Counted from the stretch's first letter, positions 36,101-44,364 are shown. The stretch: 64,000 bases of DNA from Coriobacteriaceae bacterium AM48-5 (GCA_027669525.1 JAQEDJ010000005.1:11423-75422), one strand, 5' to 3'. Made by a program: numbers and translations. Notes: generated by a model not told the origin, from the sequence alone.

Positions 36101-36434
36101 GCGTGCTGGAGCGCAAAAAGGAGATTGGCATCCTGCGCGCGATTGGCGCGTCAAAGCGCAACGTGGCCAACGTATTTAATGCCGAGACCTTTATCGAAGG
36201 TCTCATTGCCGGCGTCTTTGCCATTGTCGTCGTGGTGGCTGTGAGCCTTCCGGTTAATGCCTGGGCGCTTGCGGCCAAGCAGATACCCAATCTGATGAGC
36301 CTGCCCGTGCAGGATGCGCTGGTGCTTATTGCAGTTTCGGTGCTGCTGACGGTCGTTGCCGGCCTGCTGCCGGCCTGCTGCCGGCCCGCAGCGCATCCAA
36401 GAAAGACCCTGTGGAAGCCCTACGCTCCGAATAA
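33170..36434 (+). CDS. MacB-like ABC protein, ATPase fused to permease (two lesions)
   Basis: After repair the protein is about 1084 residues. The ATPase domain (1-235) has Walker A GPSGSGKT (38-45), signature LSGGQMQRVAIARAL and Walker B IVLADEPTGALD. A membrane span near FAGSIGIIGIAAILALSNGV follows, then a large external domain and three C-terminal spans of the FtsX type (SISLVVSSIMIGIITYISVL; EIGILRAIGASKRNVANVF). One base is missing near 35644 (GGCCTC reads GGCTC), and an 11-bp tandem duplication at 36358-36379 shifts the last codons; without it the end reads KKDPVEALRSE. This class exports peptides or acts as a mechanotransducer. The stop overlaps a 33-bp repeat. Confidence 0.82.
36358..36390 (+). 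repeat. 11-bp tandem repeat in the ABC gene
   Basis: GCCGGCCTGCT occurs twice (36358-36368, 36369-36379) and a variant, GCCGGCCCGCA, follows. Removing one copy restores the conserved C terminus, so the extra copy is a recent slip or an assembly fault. Confidence 0.7.
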
Positions 36435-36465
36435 TGTGACAAAGGGACAGTCCCTTTGTCACATT
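36433..36465. repeat. 33-bp palindromic repeat, copy 2
   Basis: AATGTGACAAAGGGAC, one A, then the reverse complement. It starts inside the presumed stop codon of the ABC gene. Confidence 0.8.
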
Positions 36466-36472
36466 GGATGAA

Positions 36473-36508
36473 AAGGCGCGGGAAGGGGGTGGCCCCTTCC
36501 CGCGCCTT
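36473..36508. terminator. Very strong hairpin terminator
   Basis: AAGGCGCGGGAAGGGG (36473-36488) pairs perfectly with CCCCTTCCCGCGCCTT (36493-36508). It lies between the convergent ABC gene and the membrane-protein gene at 36509. Confidence 0.75.
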
Positions 36509-37642
36509 CTAGTTTGTTTTGCCCATCAGCGTAATACGGACGCTTGGATGGGTGTACTCGTCAAACTCGTCCTCGGGATCCGTATCAAACGAGTAATACG
36601 TTTTGATGAGGTCGTCACTCGTCCTGATAGAGATTCTCTCGTAGAGTGAGCCGTTCAAAAATGCCTGCCTAAACTCTTCGGGGAGTTTCTGCGGTGCCAA
36701 GAGCTCGGGGCTCACCGTCTTGACGTCAACGGTTTGAACGGCAGAGGAAAGCTCGTCAAGCTCGCGTTCGATGCGGGCAAGGTTATCCTCGAGGCTCGCG
36801 CTGGGGTCGACCTCTGCCGCGTAGCTCACTTCCTTGAGCGTCCCCTTGTTGTCAAAGTCCAGATACGTATAGGTCTTCTGGGTATCGGAGTCGCCTTCGT
36901 GCAGATAGCCGCGGACGTGATAGCCGTAATCTTGATATCGCTCGAAGGGGTCATCGGCGGACACGTACTCGCATGCGGGCTCTAGCGCCTTGCGGGCGAT
37001 GGCGATCTGCTCGGCCGCGGCCACGGCGTTCTCTTGCATCTCGATGTTTCCCTGCGCCAGCTGCGGGATATAGGCACCGCACACGATTGCGAGGGGCAGC
37101 GCCACAAGTGCGATGATCCGCTTTTTTGCACGGGGGATGGGCACGCCACAGGCCTCTGCCATGGCCCTTGCGTTAGCGAAGCTCTCGGTAAGCACGTCAG
37201 CTGCAGTGGCGACGGCGCCTACGGCAGCGGCGACTTCTGCCGCGCCGCCCAGGTTGCGCGCGGTCTCGTTGTCACTGTTCTTGAGTAGACGCGCGGCGGC
37301 CTGCGTGCCAATAACGCCCGCGATTTGTGCCGAGCGGTCTTTCTCGGACTGCTCGACGGCGAGTCGGCGCTGCATTTCTTTCCACTGCTTGCCGCGCATG
37401 CCAAAGCGCGGCGCGAGCGCGCAATAGCAGAAGATGATGAGCTCGATGGCGGTGAGCACCAGGGCGGCCATCATGCCCGTCTCCTGGAAGCCTTCGTGAT
37501 GGAAGACGATGTCGTCAATCATTTCGAAGGGAATGATCAAAAAAGGCAGCACAAACGCCATGGCAAGCGCCGCACCGGCAACCTTGGGACAGATGCAGTA
37601 TCGCTGGATGCGCTTGCGTTCTTGTTCGGAAAGTGTAGCCAT
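36509..37642 (-). CDS. Hypothetical membrane protein
   Basis: The 377-residue protein has two spans near the N terminus (ALAMAFVLPFLIIPFEMI and AALVLTAIELIIFCYCALAP), a soluble helical stretch and a third span near IIALVALPLAIVCGAYIP. An outside domain of about 190 residues follows (YLDFDNKGTLKEVSYAAEVD). I do not recognise a family. The ATG at 37642 is preceded by AAGGACC and is preferred over an upstream in-frame ATG. It lies 63 bases downstream of the DUF3592 gene on the same strand, so the two probably form an operon of envelope proteins. Confidence 0.65.
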   Translation of the reverse strand: MATLSEQERKRIQRYCICPKVAGAALAMAFVLPFLIIPFEMIDDIVFHHEGFQETGMMAALVLTAIELIIFCYCALAPRFGMRGKQWKEMQRRLAVEQSEKDRSAQIAGVIGTQAAARLLKNSDNETARNLGGAAEVAAAVGAVATAADVLTESFANARAMAEACGVPIPRAKKRIIALVALPLAIVCGAYIPQLAQGNIEMQENAVAAAEQIAIARKALEPACEYVSADDPFERYQDYGYHVRGYLHEGDSDTQKTYTYLDFDNKGTLKEVSYAAEVDPSASLEDNLARIERELDELSSAVQTVDVKTVSPELLAPQKLPEEFRQAFLNGSLYERISIRTSDDLIKTYYSFDTDPEDEFDEYTHPSVRITLMGKTN

Positions 37643-37705
37643 AGCTGGTCCTTGGTGTCGTGGCGGTCGTTGCGGCGCATGGGGCGCGGGGCGCATCAGT
37701 TTGAG

Positions 37706-38233
37706 CTAGCGCTGGATAAGAACATAGAGCAAGATGCTCATCGCGATGAGCAAGAAGCCTGCGATGTTAAACATCAGTGTGGCAAAGTTGCCCACGATGG
37801 GGCGTTCGACATAGCTTTTGTCTGGGTTGCCGGGGTTGTAGTACACGGTCATTTGGCTACCGAGGGGCCAAAGCTGCTCCGCGAGGGTGCCTAGGCTGGC
37901 GATGGGGCCTGTCTGCACGTGCAGCCAGCCCTTGGCGTCTTCGTGGGCGGTGGCTTGCGTGCGGATGGGGAGTCCCGACAAGCTTTTGGTCTTTATGCCA
38001 CGGAATTGTTTTTTCGCGCGGTATTGCGTGCCGTCGACGGTGTATTCCAAAACGGGATTCATTCTGCCTTCACCCATAAAGCGATGGTCGATGACCGTCC
38101 CCATGGTCACGGCGGTACAGGCCTTGGCTTTCTTGCGGGCGGCGGCCTTCATGAGCATGCTCGCTCCGATAAACAGGATGCCGATGCCTCCAACCGAGAT
38201 GAGCGCGAGCAGAGATATCTGCGAGGTGGTCAC
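37706..38233 (-). CDS. DUF3592 membrane protein
   Basis: The 175-residue protein has an N-terminal span (LALISVGGIGILFIGASMLM), a beta-rich middle domain (AVTMGTVIDHRFMGEGRMNP; QMTVYYNPGNPDKSYV) and a C-terminal span (LMFNIAGFLLIAMSILLYVL). The tyrosine-asparagine-proline-rich V-x-Y-N-P-x-x-P motif and two-span layout are typical of DUF3592. Function is unknown; such proteins are common in gut Actinobacteria and Bacteroidota. Confidence 0.75.
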   Translation of the reverse strand: MTTSQISLLALISVGGIGILFIGASMLMKAAARKKAKACTAVTMGTVIDHRFMGEGRMNPVLEYTVDGTQYRAKKQFRGIKTKSLSGLPIRTQATAHEDAKGWLHVQTGPIASLGTLAEQLWPLGSQMTVYYNPGNPDKSYVERPIVGNFATLMFNIAGFLLIAMSILLYVLIQR

Positions 38234-38304
38234 GGCGTTCTCCTTTGGCGCGATACCGTCATATGTGACTCAGTATAGAGAACCCCCGCCCTCGGTGGGC
38301 GTAT

Positions 38305-38337
38305 TATGTGGCAAAGGGACAGTCCCTTTGTCACATT
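38305..38337. repeat. 33-bp palindromic repeat, copy 3
   Basis: TATGTGGCAAAGGGAC, one A, then GTCCCTTTGTCACATT. It lies 13 bases before the dus start, so in this place it could affect dus translation or act as its promoter-proximal element. Confidence 0.75.
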
Positions 38338-38350
38338 GATTTGAGAATGG

Positions 38351-39310
38351 ATGTTGATGAATTTATCGCTGGCCCCTATGGAGGGGATTACCGGGCATGT
38401 ATTCCGTCGCGTGCATGCGGAATGCTTCGGCGCGCTCGATTGTTATTACACGCCGTTTTTGCCGCCGCCGCGGGTGGGAAACCGCTTTGGCGGCAAGGCG
38501 TTTAAGGAGATCGATCCTGCCAATAACCAGGGACTTAATGTCGTTCCCCAGCTTATGTCCAAGAATGCGGACGAGTTTGTGTGGGCAGCACACGTGCTCG
38601 CCGACATGGGCTACCGCGAGGTCAATCTCAACCTTGGCTGCCCCTCGGGGACGGTTGTCGCGAAGGGCAAAGGGTCGGGCTTTCTGCGCAATCTCGATGA
38701 GCTCGAGGTGTTCCTGAGCGATGTGTGCGAGCGGTCGCCGTTGCCGGTGTCGGTAAAGACCAGGCTGGGGTTGGAGAGTGACGACGAATACGGGCGCGTG
38801 CTCGATTTGTACTGCCGCATGCCGTTGGCAGAGCTGATCGTGCACCCGCGTGTACAGAGGGATCGCTATACGGGTTCGCCGCGCAAAGCGTTTTACGGCG
38901 AGACGTTGGATCGCGCGCCATTCCCCGTGGCCTATAACGGCGACATCTTTGATCTTGAGGACATGGATGCGCTGGTGGAGGCCTATCCCGGCACGCGCCA
39001 TGTAATGCTGGGACGCGGCTTGCTCGCGAACCCCGCGCTGGCTCGCATGGTTAAGGGTGGCCCTGCTGCCACGGCAGCCGAACTGCAGCGTTTCCATGAT
39101 ATGCTGTTTGCGGCCTATGCGGAAGAGATTGGCGGCAACGCGGTCTTTCGCATGAAGGAGTGGTGGTTCTACGCCAAATGCGCCTTCGCCGACCCCGCTA
39201 CCGTTCACAAACTCGTACGCAAGACCAAAAAGGTCGACGAATACCGCGCCGCCGTCGAGCGTGTCTTTCGCGAGCAGCCACTTGCGCCCGTTGCCCGCTT
39301 TTGCGGCTAA
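38351..39310 (+). CDS. dus: tRNA-dihydrouridine synthase
   Basis: The 319-residue protein is an FMN-dependent Dus that reduces uridines in the tRNA D-loop. The barrel begins LSLAPMEGITGHVFRRVHAE, and the catalytic cysteine lies in VNLNLGCPSGTVVAKGKGSG. The FMN phosphate site shows AYNGDIFD and VMLGRGLLANPALARM. The C-terminal helical domain (AVFRMKEWWFYAKCAF) resembles the DusC-like short form. It is a single gene between the 33-bp repeat and the hairpin repeat at 39361. The frame is intact. Confidence 0.88.
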   Translation: MLMNLSLAPMEGITGHVFRRVHAECFGALDCYYTPFLPPPRVGNRFGGKAFKEIDPANNQGLNVVPQLMSKNADEFVWAAHVLADMGYREVNLNLGCPSGTVVAKGKGSGFLRNLDELEVFLSDVCERSPLPVSVKTRLGLESDDEYGRVLDLYCRMPLAELIVHPRVQRDRYTGSPRKAFYGETLDRAPFPVAYNGDIFDLEDMDALVEAYPGTRHVMLGRGLLANPALARMVKGGPAATAAELQRFHDMLFAAYAEEIGGNAVFRMKEWWFYAKCAFADPATVHKLVRKTKKVDEYRAAVERVFREQPLAPVARFCG

Positions 39311-39360
39311 ATGATCCCTTGGGGACGGAGAAAAACGGGTCGCCTGTGCCGGACCCATGC

Positions 39361-39427
39361 AAAAAGCTGTACGCCAGCATCCAAGGATGTCGAAAAATAT
39401 CGTTTTTGGATGCTGACGTACATGTTT
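39361..39427 (+). repeat. Hairpin repeat, left copy
   Basis: GTACGCCAGCATCCAA (39369-39384) pairs with TTGGATGCTGACGTAC (39406-39421) around a loop containing GTCGAAAAATATCG. A second copy in the same orientation lies at 39910-39976, and the antitoxin gene sits between them. Confidence 0.75.
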
Positions 39428-39441
39428 GGTTCGGCAGGGGA

Positions 39442-39708
39442 CTAGGCAATCATTGCATCGAGTGTAATGAGTTCCCTGAGTCGCTCCGTGCGTGTTTGCC
39501 CATGGCGCTTTGCTTTTGCGTCAAAGGCTTCAAGAACAGACTTACCCACACGTGCCGATAAAACAACGCTTGGTTCATCGGAAATCGGCGGCCTTCCCAA
39601 CTTGACGGTGTGGCCCTTCGGCCACTCATCTTTTTCGTATGCCGCTGCGGCTTTTTCTAGCTCACCGGGAGCAAACCCCATCATCTTTTCGAGCTGTTTA
39701 GCGTCCAT
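39442..39708 (-). CDS. CopG/RHH-type antitoxin
   Basis: The 88-residue protein has an acidic N-terminal part (MDAKQLEKMMGFAPGELEKA), a basic linker (HTVKLGRPPIS) and a ribbon-helix-helix-like C-terminal domain (VVLSARVGKSVLEAFDAKAK, then QTRTERLRELI). This resembles type II antitoxins of the CopG group. The ATG at 39708 follows AGGAGGCGC. A 35-residue frame precedes it by 8 bases, and no complete toxin gene is seen. The gene pair is flanked by direct copies of a hairpin repeat, so it may be a small mobile or relic module. Confidence 0.7.
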   Translation of the reverse strand: MDAKQLEKMMGFAPGELEKAAAAYEKDEWPKGHTVKLGRPPISDEPSVVLSARVGKSVLEAFDAKAKRHGQTRTERLRELITLDAMIA

Positions 39709-39716
39709 AGCGCCTC

Positions 39717-39824
39717 CTATCGATCGATTCCGATTTCCCTGAGCACCTTGCGCGTAGGAGGGACAAGGGCGTGGTAAATGATGTAACCATCCCGATCGGG
39801 GCAACATCGAGCGATGAGCTCCAT
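39717..39824 (-). CDS. 35-residue frame before the antitoxin, possible toxin remnant
   Basis: MELIARCCPDRDGYIIYHAL followed by VPPTRKVLREIGIDR is read from the ATG at 39824 to the TAG at 39717-39719, 8 bases before the antitoxin start. The position is that of a toxin in an operon, but the size is far below RelE or BrnT toxins. It may be the shrunken remnant of one or a real small partner. The AT-rich promoter is directly upstream. Confidence 0.4.
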   Translation of the reverse strand: MELIARCCPDRDGYIIYHALVPPTRKVLREIGIDR

Positions 39825-39835
39825 GAGGCGGCTTC

Positions 39836-39870
39836 TCTTTTTGTATACAATTTTGTAGACAAAAATACAA
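39836..39870. promoter_or_regulatory. AT-rich promoter/operator of the antitoxin module
   Basis: TTTTGTATACA is followed by ATTTTGTAGACAAAAAT: two TGTA(T/G)ACA half-palindromic boxes in a row. RHH antitoxins bind such short boxes and repress their own operon. The AT content stands out from the surroundings. Confidence 0.45.
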
Positions 39871-39909
39871 GTAACTAGTCATTTAAGAACGTCCCCAACG
39901 ACTGCCCAC

Positions 39910-39976
39910 AAATAGCTGTACGTCAGCATCCAAAGATGTCGAAAAATATCGACTTTGGATGCTGACGTACATGTTT
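39910..39976 (+). repeat. Hairpin repeat, right copy
   Basis: GTACGTCAGCATCCAAAG (39918-39935) pairs perfectly with CTTTGGATGCTGACGTAC (39953-39970). It shares stem and loop (GTCGAAAAATATCG) with the copy at 39361-39427. Confidence 0.75.
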
Positions 39977-40023
39977 GTGCCGTATGGGTTTGTGCGTTGG
40001 GGCCGGCCGACCGCAATAGAACG

Positions 40024-40269
40024 CTAGAGCAGGTTCTTCTGTATCCACGCGATGATGTCGCCCGACTCGTAGAGTGGCGTGCCGTCAATGAACAGGCAGG
40101 GAACTTGGCGCTTTCCGCCGACGGCGATGAGCGTCTGCTCGGCATCGGAATCGGTCGAGATATTACGCTCGGGGATGGTCACGCCGTTATCGGCCAGGAA
40201 ACGCTTGACCTTTATGCAATACGGGCAGCCGGTCATAACGTAGAGCGCGAGCTCGTGATCAGTAGCCAT
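40024..40269 (-). CDS. Glutaredoxin
   Basis: The 81-residue protein has the glutaredoxin active site LYVMTGCPYCIKVKRFLAD (CPYC), the substrate loop RQVPCLFIDGTPLYESGDII with the cis-proline, and the usual C-terminal helix. It reduces protein or low-molecular disulfides. The start ATG at 40269 fits the family length; an upstream in-frame ATG would add 13 residues without homology. It lies 52 bases downstream of the XRE-TipAS gene on the same strand, so the two may be co-transcribed. Confidence 0.85.
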   Translation of the reverse strand: MATDHELALYVMTGCPYCIKVKRFLADNGVTIPERNISTDSDAEQTLIAVGGKRQVPCLFIDGTPLYESGDIIAWIQKNLL

Positions 40270-40320
40270 AGGTCTCCAATCGGTTGAGGTTTCGATTGAA
40301 ATACCCAAAGCCGCCGCGGT

Positions 40321-41148
40321 CTATGCACGCGTCAACGACGACTCGATTGCCTGTACCAGAAACGCTGTGGCTCCGGTGCCGCAGGGGTTGTCGTAGTAGT
40401 CAACAAAGCGCTGGTCGGCAAGATAACCATTGGCGAGGCCCAGGTATGCTTCGTCCTGGGGCTCGTGTCCCCAGTTAAGGCCAATCCATCGGCGGTGCAT
40501 TGCGACAAGCTTGCGGGCTTCGTTACTCTTTGGATCGCCGTCGCCCATGGCAATCGAGAGCTGGCCCAGAATAGCGCGTTCAAGTTCCTTCATGTCGTTC
40601 CATGTCTCGGGATCCATATCCAGCAGTGCTTCGTTTGCGGCGTCGATCGCCTCGTCGCCATAGCGCGCTCGCGCCTCGGCACCGTAGCGCTCCTCGTTTT
40701 CGTGCACGGAGCGCCAGCGCTCCAGTTGCGGCAGCACGGCGCCCATGAGCGAGACGGCTTCATCGAGCGACATGCCGGTGTTTTGTGCCAGACGCGGGGC
40801 ACAATCCTCAATCATCGCCTCCATGGTGGTGTCATAGGTGTACTTGCCGTGGCCGTAGCACCACTTGCAGTAATGATCGGTCGTGGCGCCCGTGGCGTCG
40901 GTGCCGTAGTCGTCGGGCGTGAGTATCATGCCGCAGCTCTGGCAATAGTGCTCGGGCATTTCGAGCAGGTGCGACAGCGGCTCTCCGGTTACGGCGGCAA
41001 TGAGCTTCATCATGTCAATGCCCGGGGTGACTTCGCCACGCTCCCAACGGCTGACGGCTTGGCGTGTGACGAAGAGCTTGGCGGCGAGCTGCTCCTGGGT
41101 AAGGTGATGGGCGCGACGGACGGCGATGAGCTTTTCTGCAAAGGCCAT
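40321..41148 (-). CDS. XRE regulator with zinc ribbon and TipAS domain
   Basis: The 275-residue protein joins three parts. First is an XRE HTH (LTQEQLAAKLFVTRQAVSRW, residues 16-35). Second is a zinc ribbon, CQSCGMILTPDDYG then CKWC (residues 67-95). Third is a C-terminal TipAS-like all-helical domain (MHRRWIGLNWGHEPQDEAYL; NPCGTGATAFLVQAI). In TipA of Streptomyces the TipAS domain captures thiopeptide antibiotics, but there it is attached to a MerR HTH. Here an XRE HTH is used instead, with a zinc ribbon between, so the protein may sense a small molecule or peptide. It lies upstream of glutaredoxin. Confidence 0.8.
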   Translation of the reverse strand: MAFAEKLIAVRRAHHLTQEQLAAKLFVTRQAVSRWERGEVTPGIDMMKLIAAVTGEPLSHLLEMPEHYCQSCGMILTPDDYGTDATGATTDHYCKWCYGHGKYTYDTTMEAMIEDCAPRLAQNTGMSLDEAVSLMGAVLPQLERWRSVHENEERYGAEARARYGDEAIDAANEALLDMDPETWNDMKELERAILGQLSIAMGDGDPKSNEARKLVAMHRRWIGLNWGHEPQDEAYLGLANGYLADQRFVDYYDNPCGTGATAFLVQAIESSLTRA

Positions 41149-41288
41149 AATGGCTCCTTTCTGCTGCTTGTTGGCTTAAGCATACGCGGCAGCCGATGTC
41201 CTTCCAAGCAACCGTTGGTTGCATGCAGATGACGATGAGAGAGAATCGCAGCCTGCGCCCCGCGCGCCTGTGCCGTACAATGACCGGC

Positions 41289-41994
41289 ATGGAACCTATT
41301 GCATACATACATACCGACCTGCCGCAGAAGTTTGGCATTCCGCGCAACAGTTTTTTTGGCGCCCCATCTGCAGGGACGCATCGTTTTTGAGCCGGAATTT
41401 GCCTCCAATGCAGCGGTTGAGGGCCTGGACTCCTTCTCTCACCTATGGCTGCTCTGGCGCTTCGAAAACGGCACGCCCGGCGGCACGGCTAAAGATATTG
41501 CCGTCGACGCTAAAACGCAGGACAGGTCCGGCACCAACGCCAAGTGGTCGAAGACCGTGCGTCCGCCGCGCTTGGGTGGAGCCGAGCGCGTGGGCGTATT
41601 TGCCACGCGTAGTCCGTTTCGCCCCAATCCCATCGGTCTCACCTGCGTCACGCTCGATCGTGTGGAGCTCACCGACGACGGCCCCATCATCCATGTGCTG
41701 GGAGCGGATCTGCGCGATGGCACGCCCATCTACGACATTAAGCCCTACATTCCGTTTGCGGACTGTCACCCGGATGCGACCGACGGCTGGATTGAGGATG
41801 CGCCGTGGCAAGAGCTCGACGTTGACTTCCCGCAAGCGCTGCAAGATATGGTCCCGCCCGCAAAGCTCCTCGGCTTGGTCGAGGCCCTTCGCCAGGACCC
41901 GCGCCGCGCGGGCAGCAAGCACGAGCCCAGCCGCGTCTACCATCTGGCTTACGCTGGGCTCGACATATCCTTTACGTTGATGGAACCAGGTTGA
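41289..41994 (+). CDS. trmO: tRNA-m6t6A37 methyltransferase (one frameshift)
   Basis: The restored protein is 234 residues. It starts MEPIAYIHTDLPQKFGIPRN and continues APHLQGRIVFEPEF; then come FSHLWLLWRFE, VRPPRLGG, GVFATRSPFRPNPIGLTCV and GADLRDGTPIYDIKPYIPFA. These are the TrmO/TsaA signature of the SAM-dependent methylase that acts on t6A37 of tRNA-Thr. A run of seven T (41351-41357) should be six; the extra base shifts the frame after residue 22. This is one of only two insertions among the lesions here. The start at 41289 keeps the normal N terminus. Confidence 0.82.
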
Positions 41995-42137
41995 CGGTAA
42001 TCGCCGTCAACGACGCGCGGGACTAGCCGGCCATTCGCCGCGCCCGCCAAATTCAACGCCAAACCCCGTGCCAAAATCGCCCACGCTGGTGGACAATAAC
42101 GCCTACCAAAACAATCCGCTTTGCACGGGAGTTCAGC

Positions 42138-43352
42138 ATGAAATACGACTTTACTTCGCTTATCGACCGCCACGGCATGGACGCTATCGCCGTTGACTCC
42201 TGGGGCGAGATCCCCGGCATGGCTCCGAATGCTCCTGACGAGGGCTTCGACCGCATTCCCATGTGGGTGGCGGACATGAACTTTGCCACGGTGCCCACGG
42301 TCCAGGAGCACATCATTCAGCGCGCCCAGCATCCCATGTTTGGCTATTTCGATCCTCGCCCCGAGTACTTCGACCGCATCATCGAATGGCAGAGCCGCCG
42401 TAATAGCGTCGAGGGCCTGCTCCCGGAGCATATCGGCTACGAGAACGGCGTGCTGGGCGGCGTCGTGTCGACGCTGCGGGCGTATGTCCAGCCGGGCGAT
42501 GCGGTGCTGGTCCACAGCCCGACCTACATCGGCTTTACCAAGTCCATCGAAGCCGCGGGCTATCGCATTGTCCACAGCCCGCTTAAGCTCGACGACCAGG
42601 GCGTGTGGCGCATGGACTTTGAGGACATGGAGCGCAAGCTCACCCAAAACCACGTCCATGCCGCGGTGTTCTGCTCGCCGCATAACCCCTGCGGCCGCGT
42701 ATGGGAGCGCGATGAGATTGAGCGCGCCATGGACATCTATCGCCAGCACGATTGCGTGGTGATCTCGGACGAGATCTGGTCCGACATTATCTTGCCCGGC
42801 CACAAGCATATCCCGACGCAGTCGGTGAGCGAGGATGCCCGCATGCGCACGGTCGCCCTCTATGCGCCGAGCAAGACGTTTAACCTGGCTGGCCTGGTCG
42901 GAAGCTACCACATCATCTATAACGAGACGCTGCGCGACCGCGTGTGCGCCGTGTCCAATAAGACCCACTACAACGAGATGAATGTCCTTTCGATGCACGC
43001 GCTTATCGGCGCCTACCAGCCGCAGGGCTACGAGTGGCTCGATGAACTCAACGAGGTCATCGAGGGCAACATTGACTACTTCTGCGATTACGTGGACGAG
43101 CATTTTGAGGGCGTGTCCTATTCGCGCCCGCAGGGCACCTATATGGTGTTCCTGGACTGCACGGAGTGGTGCCGCGTGCATGGGCGCGATATTCAGTGGC
43201 TACTCGACGAGGGCGCGCGTGTGGGCGTGGGCTATCAGGACGGCCGTCCGTTCCACGGGGCTTGCCACATTCGCGTGAATCTAGCACTGCCGCTTTCGCG
43301 TGTAAGGGAGGCGTGCGACCGCCTGGACCGCTACGTTTTTAATGCACGGTAA
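42138..43352 (+). CDS. PatB/MalY-type cystathionine beta-lyase
   Basis: The 404-residue protein is a fold-type I PLP enzyme. It starts MKYDFTSLIDRHGMDAIAVD and shows PMWVADMNFATVPTVQEHII, then AAVFCSPHNPCGRVW and ISDEIWSDIILPG (aspartate to the pyridine N). The Schiff-base lysine is in YAPSKTFNLAGLVGSY, and a late arginine contact in CHIRVNLALP. PatB/MalY proteins cleave cystathionine or cysteine to a thiol, pyruvate and ammonia. The gene stands alone with a clear ATG. Its frame is intact. Confidence 0.85.
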   Translation: MKYDFTSLIDRHGMDAIAVDSWGEIPGMAPNAPDEGFDRIPMWVADMNFATVPTVQEHIIQRAQHPMFGYFDPRPEYFDRIIEWQSRRNSVEGLLPEHIGYENGVLGGVVSTLRAYVQPGDAVLVHSPTYIGFTKSIEAAGYRIVHSPLKLDDQGVWRMDFEDMERKLTQNHVHAAVFCSPHNPCGRVWERDEIERAMDIYRQHDCVVISDEIWSDIILPGHKHIPTQSVSEDARMRTVALYAPSKTFNLAGLVGSYHIIYNETLRDRVCAVSNKTHYNEMNVLSMHALIGAYQPQGYEWLDELNEVIEGNIDYFCDYVDEHFEGVSYSRPQGTYMVFLDCTEWCRVHGRDIQWLLDEGARVGVGYQDGRPFHGACHIRVNLALPLSRVREACDRLDRYVFNAR

Positions 43353-43494
43353 GTGAGCGATGCATGTGGGGTTGTCTGCCAGATTGGCTGCAAGGCCCCG
43401 TATAGTAAAGCATCTGTAACCATTGAGCGCACGCGCGGTTTTATCTGCTAATATCTTTGCCCTTGAGTCTGTAAACAGGATCGTCTGGAGCTCG

Positions 43495-44364
43495 ATGAAA
43501 AGACCTCGTCGCTCGGCCGCCATATCGTTGTTTGTTGCGCTTGCAGTGGTGAGCGCCTTTGTCGTGGCGATAGCTGGCTGTTCCGGGTCGAATGACGGGG
43601 CCTCGACGTCTGCATTAGAAAACCCGGTCGCCTCGCAGGTCAAAGACGGCAGCCTTAAGACGCTCAACGTCGGTAGCGATCTCTATCCGCCGTTTGTGTA
43701 TAGCGACGAGTACGGCAATATTGTCGGCCTGGATGTCGAGATTTTGACCGAGGCTTTGGCCCGCATTGGTTACAAGCCAAAATACCAGCTGATCGACTGG
43801 GAAAAGAAGAAAGAACTGCTGGCGAGCGGCGAGCTCGACTGCGTCATGGGCAGCTTTAGTATGACGGGCCGCGAAAATGAATATCGCTGGGCCGGCCCGT
43901 ACCTCGCGAGTCGACAGGTGGTTGCCGTCGATTCCGAAAGCGATATCTACACGCTCGCCGATCTTGAGGGTAGGGTCGTGGCGGTCCAGTCCACCACCAA
44001 GCCCGAATCGATTCTGCTCAATCACACCAATGAAAACGTTCCACAAATCAAGGAGCTCTACAGCTTTTCGGACCGCTCGTACTTGAACCCGGCGCTTGTC
44101 GAGGGCCTGGTCGACGCCATCGCCGCACACGAGTCCTCGCTGCTCACCTACGAAAAAGACTATGGCGTGACGTATCGCATTTTGTCTGAGCCGCTGCTAG
44201 AGGTTGGTTTGGGCACCGCTTTCGATATCAACGACACGCGCGGCATCGACGTTAAGCTCACCCATGCCTACCAAGAAATGCTTGCCGATGGCACCATGGA
44301 GCGCCTGGTGTCAAAGTATTTTGATGACCCCGCACCATTTTTGAATATGGAGGGCCTGTCGTGA
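43495..44364 (+). CDS. Solute-binding lipoprotein, partner of a hybrid kinase
   Basis: The 289-residue protein has a lipoprotein signal (LAVVSAFVVAIAGCSGSNDG) and one type II periplasmic-binding domain (NVGSDLYPPFVYSDEYGNIV; GLDVEILTEALARIGYKPKY; TYEKDYGVTYRI). Such domains bind amino acids or small organic acids. Its stop overlaps the start of the hybrid sensor kinase (GTGA, 44361-44364), and there is no ABC permease or ATPase nearby. It is therefore more likely the detached sensor of the kinase than a transport component. Confidence 0.85.
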   Translation: MKRPRRSAAISLFVALAVVSAFVVAIAGCSGSNDGASTSALENPVASQVKDGSLKTLNVGSDLYPPFVYSDEYGNIVGLDVEILTEALARIGYKPKYQLIDWEKKKELLASGELDCVMGSFSMTGRENEYRWAGPYLASRQVVAVDSESDIYTLADLEGRVVAVQSTTKPESILLNHTNENVPQIKELYSFSDRSYLNPALVEGLVDAIAAHESSLLTYEKDYGVTYRILSEPLLEVGLGTAFDINDTRGIDVKLTHAYQEMLADGTMERLVSKYFDDPAPFLNMEGLS

